Below are positions 53,263 to 62,257 of a stretch of DNA of 64,000 nt, piece by piece. The notes under the pieces are model-generated. The model had not been told where the DNA came from, ran no database searches, and worked only from the letters and a program-made list of their open reading frames with translations. The DNA is from Lachnospiraceae bacterium UBA7050. GTDB lineage: Bacteria > Bacillota > Clostridia > Lachnospirales > Lachnospiraceae. The position numbers and the translations under genes are program-made. Position 1 is the stretch's first letter; every line of letters starts with the position of its first letter. The stretch is from positions 17,096 through 81,095 of the forward strand of contig DLAJ01000012.1 in assembly GCA_002493905.1 (NCBI GenBank), written 5' to 3'.

Positions 53263-53469
53263 TTACTGGAACATAGAGCCCAGCTCTTCCAATTCTTTCT
53301 CGCAGTCGCTGCAGTAGTGAATCTCTTCGCCGAAAATAGTCTCCGTCTTGCACTTCTTAACTTCTCCGCAGAAATCACACTCTACCTTCTTGCCGCATCC
53401 TACTGCGCTCAGCGCTACCATAATCATCATACCTGCTACAGCCGCTGCCTTTGCCAGTTTCTTCCTCAT
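53263..53469 (-). CDS. small zinc-ribbon-like lipoprotein
   Basis: This 68-aa protein has a basic N-terminus, hydrophobic stretch and a probable lipobox (ALSAVGC), so it is predicted to be lipidated at the Cys near residue 25. The mature part has four cysteines in two CxxC pairs (ECDFCGEVKKC ... HYCSDCEKE), which is a small zinc ribbon or rubredoxin-like knuckle outside the membrane. GAGGAGG precedes ATG 53469. Neighbours do not reveal a role. Surface-exposed zinc ribbons are unusual. Confidence 0.75.
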   Translation of the reverse strand: MRKKLAKAAAVAGMMIMVALSAVGCGKKVECDFCGEVKKCKTETIFGEEIHYCSDCEKELEELGSMFQ

Positions 53470-53571
53470 GGTTCTTACCCTCCTCATATGTGCTCTTCGC
53501 AGGCCTGCGCATGCCGCAATGCCTGTCGAATGTCAGAAACGCTTATATCTTATTATAAAATTTTCATAAAG

Positions 53572-55044
53572 TCAAGCAACCGGCAGGCGAATCGTCTGAT
53601 CGGGCAGGAAAAGCGCCGCCTCCGCCTCGTCATGTGCCGTAACGATCAGGACACGGTTTCCCTGATGTTCTAAAACGAACGCTGCCAGCCGTTTCCGGTT
53701 TTCGCTGTCCAGTCCGCCAAACGGCTCGTCAAGCACAATAAGCCCGCCACCGGCAAGCGCCGCCCGCGCAACTGCTGTCCGCCTGCGCATGCCTCCGCTT
53801 AATTCTGCCGCCGGCTGGGCGAAAGCCCCCGCGGGAAGCAGCGTTTCCAGACATTCCCGTATCTGTCCCTCAAACTCTTTGGCACAGACCATGCGCACAT
53901 TATTTTCAGCCGTCTCGCTTAAGAACAGGCAGTCCTCCTGAAAAGCCGGCGAAATCCGAATCATCTCCTGCTGCCGCAGACTTTCTCCTTCGGATCTTTT
54001 CCGCTGCATGACGCTTTTCATGACAGCGTTCCTCTCCGCCTTTTCCGCCGTCCCGTCACCTTTTTTATTTCCCTTAATCATCCCATCCGGGTCCGTCAGT
54101 CCCATCAGCATTTTTAACCATGTCGTCTTCCCGCTTCCCGAATCTCCCACAATCGCAAGCCTCTCCCCAGGTCCGCATGTGATCTCCGGCAGACTGACAA
54201 CACACTTCTCCTGATAGGTTTTGCTCATAGCAGGAATTGTGAATCCCTGCATATCCTGCCGGATATTTGCCCTGACGCTGCTTTTTCCATGCCCGGTCAA
54301 TGGCGGAATATGCATCTCAAGGAGTCCCCTCAGCAAAAAAAACATGATTTTTTCACATAAGAAACTGAGCAGAACAATTACGACAGTCCACGCAAGCACC
54401 CCCGCCGTGTCCAGATAAATCTTAGACATATAAAGCCTCGTCCCAATCGCAAATTCGGGAATGCCGATCACTTCCGCCGCAATACCGGACTTGAAGCTCA
54501 TCCCGATCGTCACGCGCACCGCACCAAGCAGATACGGCGCAAGCGCCGGACGGTAAACATACAGTAACCGGTTCCTCTTACGCATGCCGCATACGCGCGC
54601 AAACGCAAGCTGCGCGGCGTCGGTCTCGGCAAGCCCGGTCATCGTCTGGGTATAAAAATACGGGAAAACAACAAGAAACGAGATTGGAACCGCAAGATTC
54701 TCCGACCCGCTCCAGATCAGCACCAGGATCACAAACGCCGCAACGGGAACTGATTTCATCGCCGCTACCACAGGTTCCAGAAGCCGCTCTGTCATATGCC
54801 AAAAAAAGGCGCATGCACCGACTGCAGCGCCTAATATCATACCGAGCAGAAATCCCGCGATGATCCGCATAAGAGAGCCTGCCGCGGACGCATAAAATTC
54901 CACGCGTCCCAATTCTTTCAAAATCCGCGCACAGACGTCCGCCGGTCCTGCGAGCAGAATCCTGTTATCCACCCACATGGCGGCAGCCTGCCATACAAGG
55001 AGCCAGAATACAACAACAGCCGCCCGGGAAAGTATTTTCTTCAT
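53572..55044 (-). CDS. fused ABC importer: permease and ATPase in one chain (nitrate/sulfonate/taurine type)
   Basis: Residues 1-245 are a BPD-type permease of the SsuC/TauC family with about six TM segments (AAAVVVFWLLVWQAAAMWV at the start; the EAA-like loop in FARVCGMRKRNRLLYVYRPALAPYLLG). Residues about 275-490 are an ATPase with Walker A GDSGSGKTT, Q-loop SPAFQEDCLF, signature ELSGGMRRRTAVARAAL, Walker B LIVLDEPFGGLD and H-loop IVTAHDE. Importers of this class normally have the two domains as separate proteins, so the permease-ATPase fusion is unusual. It follows the substrate-binding lipoprotein gene on the same strand. The start at 55044 is MKKILSRAAVV. Confidence 0.9.
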   Translation of the reverse strand: MKKILSRAAVVVFWLLVWQAAAMWVDNRILLAGPADVCARILKELGRVEFYASAAGSLMRIIAGFLLGMILGAAVGACAFFWHMTERLLEPVVAAMKSVPVAAFVILVLIWSGSENLAVPISFLVVFPYFYTQTMTGLAETDAAQLAFARVCGMRKRNRLLYVYRPALAPYLLGAVRVTIGMSFKSGIAAEVIGIPEFAIGTRLYMSKIYLDTAGVLAWTVVIVLLSFLCEKIMFFLLRGLLEMHIPPLTGHGKSSVRANIRQDMQGFTIPAMSKTYQEKCVVSLPEITCGPGERLAIVGDSGSGKTTWLKMLMGLTDPDGMIKGNKKGDGTAEKAERNAVMKSVMQRKRSEGESLRQQEMIRISPAFQEDCLFLSETAENNVRMVCAKEFEGQIRECLETLLPAGAFAQPAAELSGGMRRRTAVARAALAGGGLIVLDEPFGGLDSENRKRLAAFVLEHQGNRVLIVTAHDEAEAALFLPDQTIRLPVA

Positions 55045-55106
55045 AAAATAACCGTGCCTTTCCGCAACAGATTAAAAAGCAAAAACTGATTCCATCAATT
55101 CCCCGC

Positions 55107-56126
55107 TTACGGAACATAATAAAATGAATCATCCGGCACGCCTCCGCCGATAAACGAGGCGTCAAATTCCTCCAGCACGCCCAGATAGCCGGACAGAGCC
55201 GCTTTCATCTCCTCACCGGTAAGGCAGACGATATTACAGTAAGGCAGTGCTTTTTCGGCAGCCGCCGCTTTCTCCACAATGCCGTAATGCGCCACAAGCT
55301 CAGCCGCCTCCGCCGTATTGGTATTCGCATAATCCGCGGACTGCCCATGCTCCCTAAGGAACATCAAAACCGCATCCGGCTGTTCCTCCATAAACGCATT
55401 CCGCACAAGGGTCACTCCCGTAACGAGCATACCGCCGTCCTCTCCCTGCACCCGGCTCCATTCCTCCGTCATATCCAGCACACTCACAATGTCCGGATTC
55501 TGCATGGAAAGCGCCGTCGCATACGGCTGGGGCAGAAGACCGACTGCATCGGGATTTTCGGTCAGATACGCAGCTACCTCCGATGCTTCCGACTTGTACT
55601 CAAGCGTCACATCAGTCAGCCCGATCCCGTTTTCGGAAAGAAGATACTGCAGTACAAAATCCGGCGTCGTTCCCATTCCCGTCAGATAAATCGTGCGTCC
55701 TCTTAAATCCTCCATCTGCGTGATCGTATCATCCGCCGACATCAGATAAAGTACGCCGAGCGTATTGATATCAATCGCAGTTACGCCGCCCTCCGTCTTA
55801 TGGTAGAGCACCGATGCCACATTCGCGGGAACCAGTACGATATCAAGCTCGCCTGAAATGACTTTCGGAAGCAGCATATCCGCCGTTGCCTCCATGGTAA
55901 ATGTATAGACATTTTCCGCAAGCCCCTGGTCCTGCCTGTCCATCAGCCATACAAGTCCCATCGAAGTCGGTCCCTTCAGAGAACCGACACGGACTTCCGG
56001 CAGCCTGACATCATCAATCTGCGTTTCGCCGGGTGAAACCGCATCTCCCCCTTCTTCTTTCCCGCATGCTGCGATCACGCTTATAAGAAGGAATCCCGCA
56101 AGCAGGACTACCGCCCATTTTTTCAT
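55107..56126 (-). CDS. ABC transporter substrate-binding lipoprotein (NMT1/SsuA-like)
   Basis: The N-terminus has a signal with lipobox (LLISVIAAC), so the protein is tethered outside the membrane. The fold (VRVGSLKGPTSMGLVWLMDRQDQGLAEN, then DIVLVPANVASVLYHKTEGG and the hinge LRGRTIYLTGMGTTPDFVLQYLL) belongs to the NMT1/THI5-like or sulfonate-binding class (PBP2). These bind thiamine precursors, nitrate, sulfonates or similar small ligands; the ligand is not evident. ATG 56126 is chosen over 56147, with GGAGCAGAGGG upstream. It lies 62 bp before the fused permease-ATPase gene and 57 bp after a chemoreceptor gene. Confidence 0.9.
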   Translation of the reverse strand: MKKWAVVLLAGFLLISVIAACGKEEGGDAVSPGETQIDDVRLPEVRVGSLKGPTSMGLVWLMDRQDQGLAENVYTFTMEATADMLLPKVISGELDIVLVPANVASVLYHKTEGGVTAIDINTLGVLYLMSADDTITQMEDLRGRTIYLTGMGTTPDFVLQYLLSENGIGLTDVTLEYKSEASEVAAYLTENPDAVGLLPQPYATALSMQNPDIVSVLDMTEEWSRVQGEDGGMLVTGVTLVRNAFMEEQPDAVLMFLREHGQSADYANTNTAEAAELVAHYGIVEKAAAAEKALPYCNIVCLTGEEMKAALSGYLGVLEEFDASFIGGGVPDDSFYYVP

Positions 56127-56183
56127 GTTCCCTCTGCTCCTCTCCATCGCTTCTTATATGATATCGGCATTTCAAAACACCCT

Positions 56184-58172
56184 TTATACCGTGAACTGAT
56201 TCATGCTCTCCGAAAGCTTTCCTGCCTGCTCCTCCAATGCCCTTGCGCTCACGGCTGCAGACTCGCTGGTATCATTTACAGTTTTGGTATAGATATCGAG
56301 CTGCTCTGCGGAGTGCGTGATCTGCTCCGTGATTCCAAGCTGCTCTTTGGCAGTGCCCATCATTTTAGACGCCACATTATCCACTTTATCCACCAGTTCA
56401 ACCATACGCCCGATAATCTTATCCGTCTCGCCAACCTGTTCAAACACGCCGTCAAAGGTATTCGTCGCAGACTCGATCATCAGCGTGCTTTCTTTCACTC
56501 TGCCGACGCTTTCTTCCATATGCGCCGCCGCCTTTACGACCGTCTCCTTAATGTCCGACGTCACTTTGGAAATATCATCAGCTGCAACGCTGCTGTTCGC
56601 CGCAAGCTTACCAATCTGCTCCGCAACAACTGAAAATCCTCTGCCTGCCTCACCTGCTCTAGCTGCCTCTATGGAAGCGTTTAAGGCAAGCAGATTTGTT
56701 TCCTCAGAAATATCCATGATCAGACTGACCATATCACTGATCTGTGCAACTGCCGCTTCCGTCTGCGCAATCTGCTTCTCTAAAGACGTCATCGTCTCCT
56801 CAATGCCGCTCATACTGCTTCTGATCTTCTCCATCGCCGCGTGACCGTTTTTCGCAGCCGTAACTGTCTGCTGCATGACGGCTCCCGCGTCCACCCCTTC
56901 GCGGCGCGTCTCATGAATGATACCTGCCAGACCTTCCATTCCTTCCGCCGCCTGATTCGCCGTATCGGAAAGCTCCTTTACCATTTCACTAAGCGCCGTC
57001 ATGGCTTCTGCCTGCTCATCTGCAGACGCTTTTAAGCTTTTAGAGACTGATCCGTTATCCTGTGCCTGCTGATTAAGCCAATCCGCCATTCCGGAAATAT
57101 CGGAGATCATGCCCCTCATTTTTTCAAGGAATCTCTGCATGCTGCTGCTCATGCCCGCAATTTCGTCGCCGCCTGTCCGTTTTGCCTGCGCAATATTCTT
57201 TGAAAAATCTCCCGCCGCCACTTCTGAGAGCACATTCGTCACCTGCTGGACCGGCTTTACCACCTGATTCATCATCCAAATGATCACGACGATCAGCACG
57301 GCAGCGGCAGCCAGCGCGATACATGCCATAATGACCTGAAGCTTTCGAAGGTCGGAGAGCACATCCGCCTTGGATATATAAGTAACTAGACACCAGTCGG
57401 TCTGCGCAATCTCATGAACGCAGACAAAAAAGTCACCTTTCGCTCCTTTTATCTCGCCAAGTCCGGTCCCGCGCTGTAAAATCCGCCCGATACTTTGATA
57501 AAATGGGTCGGTTCCCGGATCGTTCAGCTTCACATCAATCATGGAAGCATCGGGATGCGCAAGCACCGTCTGGGAGCTCTTTGTCACCAGAAACGCCCTG
57601 CCGCTGTTGCCGATCGTAATCTGGGACATCAGTCCCGATACATAATCAAGATAAATATCAGCCGCCAGTACCCTGCATACATCCGTATTGTTCATTTTCA
57701 CGGAGGCGCTGACACAGACCTGACCGGACTGGGAATCATAATAGGGTTCTCCGAACGTGAGCGTCTCATGCTCTTTTCCCTCCAGATACCAGTCACGCTC
57801 AACGAGCACCCAGTCATCACCCGGCACCCATCCCGAAGCGTCCAGATACGCACCGGAATCGTCTCCCATATAAAGCCCCACCGGATACGATTCATTTCGG
57901 TCAACCGAAATTTCCATATAGCGCAGAATCTCACTGTCATCCGCAAAAACGCCCGCGTTGATCGTATCCACATATACGTTGATCTCCTTTAAGATGCCGT
58001 CTGCCCATGCACCGATCTCATTTGTATAGACCAATGATTCTGACACAAGGTTTTCTTCTGCCTGCTTTACGATCATACTTCTGGACAATGCAAAAAAAGA
58101 AAAAATTAACACCAGCACTACCGGTATGATCACAAGGATCAGTTTTACGCGGATACCAAGCCGTTTCTTCAT
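56184..58172 (-). CDS. methyl-accepting chemotaxis protein with dCache sensor
   Basis: At 662 aa, this receptor has TM1 ([20 protein letters not shown]), an extracellular double-Cache sensor of about 240 residues with the family segment [20 protein letters not shown]2 ([20 protein letters not shown]), HAMP ([19 protein letters not shown]) and a long coiled coil with the signalling tip [31 protein letters not shown]. It is upstream of and on the same strand as the substrate-binding protein and fused transporter genes, with gaps of 57 and 62 bp. This suggests chemotaxis toward the compound they import, perhaps through the binding protein. Confidence 0.93.
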   Translation of the reverse strand: MKKRLGIRVKLILVIIPVVLVLIFSFFALSRSMIVKQAEENLVSESLVYTNEIGAWADGILKEINVYVDTINAGVFADDSEILRYMEISVDRNESYPVGLYMGDDSGAYLDASGWVPGDDWVLVERDWYLEGKEHETLTFGEPYYDSQSGQVCVSASVKMNNTDVCRVLAADIYLDYVSGLMSQITIGNSGRAFLVTKSSQTVLAHPDASMIDVKLNDPGTDPFYQSIGRILQRGTGLGEIKGAKGDFFVCVHEIAQTDWCLVTYISKADVLSDLRKLQVIMACIALAAAAVLIVVIIWMMNQVVKPVQQVTNVLSEVAAGDFSKNIAQAKRTGGDEIAGMSSSMQRFLEKMRGMISDISGMADWLNQQAQDNGSVSKSLKASADEQAEAMTALSEMVKELSDTANQAAEGMEGLAGIIHETRREGVDAGAVMQQTVTAAKNGHAAMEKIRSSMSGIEETMTSLEKQIAQTEAAVAQISDMVSLIMDISEETNLLALNASIEAARAGEAGRGFSVVAEQIGKLAANSSVAADDISKVTSDIKETVVKAAAHMEESVGRVKESTLMIESATNTFDGVFEQVGETDKIIGRMVELVDKVDNVASKMMGTAKEQLGITEQITHSAEQLDIYTKTVNDTSESAAVSARALEEQAGKLSESMNQFTV

Positions 58173-58338
58173 CTGTATTCTCCTTCTGCTTTTTTAAGAT
58201 ATGTTCCCATTATACCTAGTTTATGCATTTGTGACAAGAGCACTTTGCGGTGTCACAAATACAGTTTACGATGTCTCATTGAGCCTCACTGCTTAACCGT
58301 TTTTAACGGACCGTGAAACTGTAAGCACGCAGTCAAAA

Positions 58339-58365
58339 GGCGCCCCGAAAACTGTTCGGGGCGCC
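58339..58365 (-). terminator. GC-rich intrinsic terminator of the SASP gene
   Basis: GGCGCCCCGAA pairs with TTCGGGGCGCC around 5 nt; on minus it is followed by TTTTGAC. It lies 43 bp after the SASP stop. Confidence 0.85.
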
Positions 58366-58408
58366 CGGATCACTCCATGTTCATTCTTTCATCGCTGATT
58401 CGCGCTGC

Positions 58409-58606
58409 TTATTTCATGGACTCTTCCTGCTTCTTGATCATACGTCTTACCATCTCACCGCCGATAGAACCAGCCTCTTTGGATGTTAAGTCGCCGTTGT
58501 AACCTTCCTTCAGGTTTACTCCCAACTCAGAAGCAACCTCTGTTTTGAAACGATCCATTGCTGCCTTAGCCTCAGGAACTTCCATCTTAGACTTGCTGTT
58601 TGCCAT
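58409..58606 (-). CDS. alpha/beta-type small acid-soluble spore protein
   Basis: This 65-aa protein coats spore DNA and protects it from UV and chemicals. The family motifs are TEVASELGVNLKEGYNGDLTSKEAGSIGGEMVRRMI. The GPR protease site is TEVASE, with cleavage expected during germination. ATG 58606 follows GGAGGTG at six bases. Expression in the forespore by sigma-G is expected, but I could not pick out a convincing sigma-G promoter. A 9-bp hairpin lies 53 bp upstream of the start. Confidence 0.95.
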   Translation of the reverse strand: MANSKSKMEVPEAKAAMDRFKTEVASELGVNLKEGYNGDLTSKEAGSIGGEMVRRMIKKQEESMK

Positions 58607-58658
58607 TGTTTTCACCTCCAACTTTTTCTTTTTTCCCCCAACGGGTTCTCTATTTTCA

Positions 58659-58681
58659 GATAAGTGATACTCTCACTTATC
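58659..58681. repeat. 9-bp perfect hairpin upstream of the SASP gene
   Basis: GATAAGTGA-TACTC-TCACTTATC lies in the leader or promoter region. Its role is unknown. Confidence 0.45.
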
Positions 58682-58786
58682 CGAACGTTTCTCTTTCAAG
58701 ACCCGGCTTCAAAGCGTTTGTATCGCTTATCTTGGTCTTAGTATGAACTTGGGTGAAAAAAATATGTTGGAAATTTTTTGTAGCAG

Positions 58787-58804
58787 ATCAAATCATGATT
58801 TGAT
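58787..58804. repeat. 18-bp perfect palindrome after the DegV gene
   Basis: ATCAAATCATGATTTGAT is a spacer-free palindrome lying 20 bp after the DegV stop. It may be part of its transcript end or a binding site. Confidence 0.4.
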
Positions 58805-58823
58805 TCATTTTCAGTCCCGTGAT

Positions 58824-59693
58824 CTAACGTTTCTCTCCCATGAACAGCACGCCGATCGTTCCCGGACCGGAATGTGCGCCGATGCTCGGCCCGATCTGCG
58901 CTACCTGTACTTTTTCATAACCAAAACGCTCTTTTATCATCTGTGCGACCGCATTCGCATCCTCCTCACAGTCCCCGTGGATGACGGATGGAAGGATCTG
59001 CTGGTCCTTAAAAGAGCCGATCTGCTCTGCCATATGGTCAATCAGCACTGAGAGGGATTTTTTGCGTCCCCTGACTTTCTCAAGCGGCACAAGCTTTCCC
59101 TCGTCATTGATATGCAGGATTGGTTTAATGTTGATCATGCCGCCGAGGATTGCCGAAGATTTGCTTAAACGCCCGCCGCGGTAGAGATATTGTAAATCTT
59201 CCACCGTAAAAAGAGCGCAGAGATATTTCACATGCTCCCCGATCCACGCCGCTGTCTCGTCCATGCTTTTTCCGTCTGCGCGCATCTGCACCGCCTTGCG
59301 GATCATCATGCCCTCGCACGCGGAAGCCGAAAGTGTGTCGATGACGACGATTTTCATTTCGGGATGGGCTTCCATCACTTCCTCCCCGCCGTTTCTGATA
59401 TTATTGATGCCGGAGCTTAACGCCGAAGAAAAACTGATAAACAGAATGTCCTTTCCCTCTTTTGCAATCTGCTCAAATTTCTCTAAGATGACAGCCGGAT
59501 TGCTCGCCATCGTTCCCGCCTTTTTGCCCGCACGCATCTCGTCATAAAACTCATGCGGCGTCAGTACCTTTTCATCGCCGTATTCATCGTCATCCAGCGT
59601 GTAATAATGCGGAATGACGCAGATGCCGTGCTCCTTTACAAACACCTCGTCCAAATCTGCATTGCTCTCTGTTGCAATCACATAGTCTCTCAT
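58824..59693 (-). CDS. DegV family fatty-acid-binding protein (FakB-like)
   Basis: This family binds a fatty acid between two domains, usually for phosphorylation by FakA. N-terminal VIATESNADLDEVFVKEHGICVIPHYYTLDDDEYGD and the loop LFISFSSALSSGINN are characteristic; the C-terminal part has KPILHINDEGKLVPLEKVRGRKKSL and ends with IGPSIGAHSGPGTIGVLFMG, with the conserved His/Arg region. Length is 289 aa. Start ATG 59693 is chosen over 59750. A FakA gene is not in the window. Confidence 0.9.
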   Translation of the reverse strand: MRDYVIATESNADLDEVFVKEHGICVIPHYYTLDDDEYGDEKVLTPHEFYDEMRAGKKAGTMASNPAVILEKFEQIAKEGKDILFISFSSALSSGINNIRNGGEEVMEAHPEMKIVVIDTLSASACEGMMIRKAVQMRADGKSMDETAAWIGEHVKYLCALFTVEDLQYLYRGGRLSKSSAILGGMINIKPILHINDEGKLVPLEKVRGRKKSLSVLIDHMAEQIGSFKDQQILPSVIHGDCEEDANAVAQMIKERFGYEKVQVAQIGPSIGAHSGPGTIGVLFMGEKR

Positions 59694-59805
59694 ACCTACA
59701 ACATACTCCTTTCTCCGTCTGCGGATCTGTGATGTCAGGCACAAACCCATGATTGAAGATTTTGATCTTCAATCTTTCTTCTTTTGCCTGCTGACAATGT
59801 ATTTT

Positions 59806-60663
59806 TCATAACAAACCGAGCGCGCTGACGAGCATTCCCGCCGTCACGCCGATCACATACAGCAGTAAAATAATTCTGACATTTTCTTTCCAGTGATGAT
59901 TGGTCCTGCACAGTACCAGAAGTCCGACCCCCGCCGATACGAACAGCCCCGCCATCACAGCGCCGCCGCCCATAGCACCCTGCACATAAAGCTGCGTCAG
60001 GACAACCGACGCTGCACAATTTGGAATGAGCCCCACCAGTCCGGCAAGAAACTCCCCAAGCACCGGTTTGTTTAAGATCAGTCCCGAAATCGCCTCCTCA
60101 CCGACCAGATGAATGACGATGCCGAGCGCAAGCGTCACGGCAAAAATAAACAGCATCATCTTCATCGTATGCATCAGCGCGGAATACCAGATTCCTCTCT
60201 CGCAATGACAGTGGTCGTGCTCACAGAGGTCATGGATATGCAGCTCCTCCCCGGCAGTATGATTTCTCCGCACTGCAAGATCGACAAGCAGGCCGGCAAT
60301 CATGCCGACCCCCGCTTTCAAAACAAGAATTTTGACAATAACCAGCGCGGAAAGACCCTTCGCGGTCTCCGAGAGCAGAATCGGAAGCATCTCATCCGAT
60401 GTGGACAAAAACACGGCGAGCAGTGTCCCAGCCGTGATCACGCGCCCCGCATATAAATTCGCTGCCGCCGCCGAAAACCCGCACTGCGGCAGAACGCCGA
60501 GCACGCTGCCGACTACCGGACCAAATCTGCCGCTTTTCCTGATGATGCGTACGGTTCTCTCATTTTCCCTGCTCTCGATCCATTCCATTGCAAGATATGC
60601 AAGAAACAAAAAGGGCAGTATCTTTACGCTGTCCATCACAGCATCCAACAATACGTCTAACAT
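59806..60663 (-). CDS. putative heavy-metal exporter (ArsP_2/PF11449-type)
   Basis: This 285-aa polytopic protein has about eight hydrophobic segments arranged as two halves, each with a PxCGFSAAAANLY or PNCAASVVLTQLY-like motif (LPQCGFSAAAANLYAGR and IPNCAASVVLTQLYVQG). The two halves are linked by a cytosolic or external loop rich in metal ligands (HIHDLCEHDHCHC). The pattern fits the family often annotated as 'putative manganese transporter' or 'arsenic efflux'. The substrate is not certain. It is flanked by DegV downstream and DJ-1 upstream, all minus. No yybP-ykoY riboswitch is seen in the 71 bp upstream. Confidence 0.8.
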   Translation of the reverse strand: MLDVLLDAVMDSVKILPFLFLAYLAMEWIESRENERTVRIIRKSGRFGPVVGSVLGVLPQCGFSAAAANLYAGRVITAGTLLAVFLSTSDEMLPILLSETAKGLSALVIVKILVLKAGVGMIAGLLVDLAVRRNHTAGEELHIHDLCEHDHCHCERGIWYSALMHTMKMMLFIFAVTLALGIVIHLVGEEAISGLILNKPVLGEFLAGLVGLIPNCAASVVLTQLYVQGAMGGGAVMAGLFVSAGVGLLVLCRTNHHWKENVRIILLLYVIGVTAGMLVSALGLL

Positions 60664-60734
60664 AAAACTCCCTTTGAAACAATCATGACATAGTATCTCC
60701 TATCCATAGGAAGACTTGATAGCTTTTTTTCAAC

Positions 60735-61301
60735 CTATGCCCTCTGTTCGTATACGATTCCTTCTTTCATCCGCTCGGCAGTCTGCCGGTCCAAGAGCCG
60801 TTCAACAATCGCTAAACCGAACGGAATCGCACAGCCCATACCGCGCGCCATGATCATATGCCCGCATACCGTAACTTCGTTCCGGTTTACGTTTGCGCCG
60901 CCCGCCGCAAGATGCTCCTCAAACGACGGATACGAGCATGCATCCTTCCCTTTCAGATAACCTCTGTGCGCAAAAATGCTCGGTGCCGCGCAGATTGCAG
61001 CGATATTCTTTCCCGCGCCGTTCCACTCGTCAAGACGCGCCATCAGCGGTTCATATGCCTCCAGATTTTTCGTCCCCGGCATGCCTCCCGGCAGAATCAG
61101 CATGGACGCCGTGTCAAAATCCGCCTCGCTATACAGAATATCCGCCGTCACTGTCACGCTGTGGGAACTGGTTACTTCTTTTTTTCCCGTAATGGATACG
61201 GTCCTGACCGGTATGTCCGCGCGTCTTAATAAATCCACGACCGTCAGCGCTTCAATCACTTCAAAACCGTCCGCCAAAAATAAGTATGCTGTCTGTCCCA
61301 T
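60735..61301 (-). CDS. DJ-1/PfpI family protein
   Basis: This flavodoxin-like alpha/beta protein of the DJ-1 group (188 aa) is involved in glyoxal/methylglyoxal defence, proteolysis or redox sensing in relatives. The nucleophile Cys is in AAICAAPSIFAHRG, with ADGFEVIEALTVVDLLRRA (the conserved Glu) at the N-terminus and the LPGGMPGT turn. These fit the YajL/DJ-1 branch rather than PfpI proteases. Start ATG 61301 (MGQTAYLFLADG) with GGGAG upstream is preferred over 61331. It is upstream of the metal exporter on the same strand. Confidence 0.9.
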   Translation of the reverse strand: MGQTAYLFLADGFEVIEALTVVDLLRRADIPVRTVSITGKKEVTSSHSVTVTADILYSEADFDTASMLILPGGMPGTKNLEAYEPLMARLDEWNGAGKNIAAICAAPSIFAHRGYLKGKDACSYPSFEEHLAAGGANVNRNEVTVCGHMIMARGMGCAIPFGLAIVERLLDRQTAERMKEGIVYEQRA

Positions 61302-61408
61302 CCGATGATCTCCCTTCTGACCATTTTCCATTTATTGTAATATGAATAGCAAAAAAAATCAATGAATCCGTATTCGCATAATCACATAAACGATCCCCTA
61401 TCAATTAT

Positions 61409-61452
61409 AAATGCGGGTATATACTCATATACTATAGTACATACCCGCATTT
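61409..61452. terminator. stem-loop between DUF1062 and DJ-1 genes
   Basis: AAATGCGGGTAT pairs with ATACCCGCATTT around 20 nt that fold further (TACT/AGTA). A T-run exists only on the plus side. It probably ends the DUF1062 transcript. Confidence 0.6.
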
Positions 61453-61465
61453 TTCGCAAGATTAC

Positions 61466-61541
61466 GATTTCTATGCTTTCTGCGCTGCTTCGATTCTATG
61501 CCTTCTCGCTGCTTCGATTTCTATCCCTCCTGCGCTGCTTC
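61466..61541. repeat. 24-26-bp tandem repeat spanning the DUF1062 stop codon
   Basis: Units at 61466, 61492 and 61516 share GATTYCTATGCYTTCTGCGCTGCTTC with small changes. Read on minus, the first unit met encodes the last residues (EAAQEG) and the TAG stop; the other two follow after it. It is another 3'-end tandem repeat. Confidence 0.75.
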
Positions 61542-62093
61542 CTGCATCACTACGCAGATTGTCCGCAGCGACAGGCTCTGTATTTCGATCTTCCCTTCCT
61601 GCATCATTCTTTTAACCCGGCTTGCCGACAGCCCTGTAACCATGGCAATCTGTTTTTCCGGCCGTATTTTTAATCCTAAAGGATTTTGTATCGTAAGCAT
61701 CCATGTTTTTGTCAGATTTCCGGGTGTATCGTGCAGCATGACGGCCGCATAGTGCATTCGTCCAAAATCAATCTGTGCCTTCTGTCTCTGAAAGAGCGAT
61801 ACATCCCTGCCATACTGCTGCGCCAGATTTTTATCATTGGATAAAAAAAGATCGTACTCTTCTTTTGGAATGGAAGAAATTCTTTGACGCTCATAGACAG
61901 CAAGATTGAACGTATGTTTACAGTTTTCACACTGATAAACCAGCCAGATATCCAACTGATTCCCGTTCGCATTCACGCGGAATTTTCCGGTATTCACAAA
62001 ATGCGTCTTTCTGCCGCAGCCGGCACATCCCCGGATCACCGAAAACGACTCTTTAGGGATCATCTCATATTCTGTTTTCCTACAATAGCTCAT
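61521..62093 (-). CDS. DUF1062 domain-containing zinc-ribbon protein
   Basis: This 190-aa soluble protein has an N-terminal zinc ribbon, CAGCGRKTHF ... YQCENCKHTFNL (four Cys). It continues with a helical part and a C-terminal helix-turn-helix-like stretch (IAMVTGLSASRVKRMMQEGKI). The order and sequence match DUF1062, a family common in Firmicutes whose function is unknown; the HTH-like end suggests RNA or DNA binding. The start at 62093 has GGAGATGCAAA upstream. It is followed by tandem repeats beginning in its last codons. Confidence 0.82.
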   Translation of the reverse strand: MSYCRKTEYEMIPKESFSVIRGCAGCGRKTHFVNTGKFRVNANGNQLDIWLVYQCENCKHTFNLAVYERQRISSIPKEEYDLFLSNDKNLAQQYGRDVSLFQRQKAQIDFGRMHYAAVMLHDTPGNLTKTWMLTIQNPLGLKIRPEKQIAMVTGLSASRVKRMMQEGKIEIQSLSLRTICVVMQEAAQEG

Positions 62094-62257
62094 TTTGCAT
62101 CTCCTATATCAGATAGTCCGATGCGCAGGCTATTACCGATTGTTTTTTCTATGATTTGCAATAGCCGCGCTATGCAAACGTAAAGGGTGTCGTCATAAAA
62201 AGTTTCCTCCGTTCTGCCAATCTTTCTTTATAGGCGATTACGAAATGCCCTTGACAA

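Noticed and set aside
58622..58740. Sigma-G promoter of the SASP gene
   Set aside because: It is expected from biology, but no pair of boxes close to the sigma-G consensus at proper spacing was found by eye.
60664..60734. yybP-ykoY manganese riboswitch before the heavy-metal exporter
   Set aside because: The 71-bp gap is too short and lacks the paired loops and conserved bases of that class.
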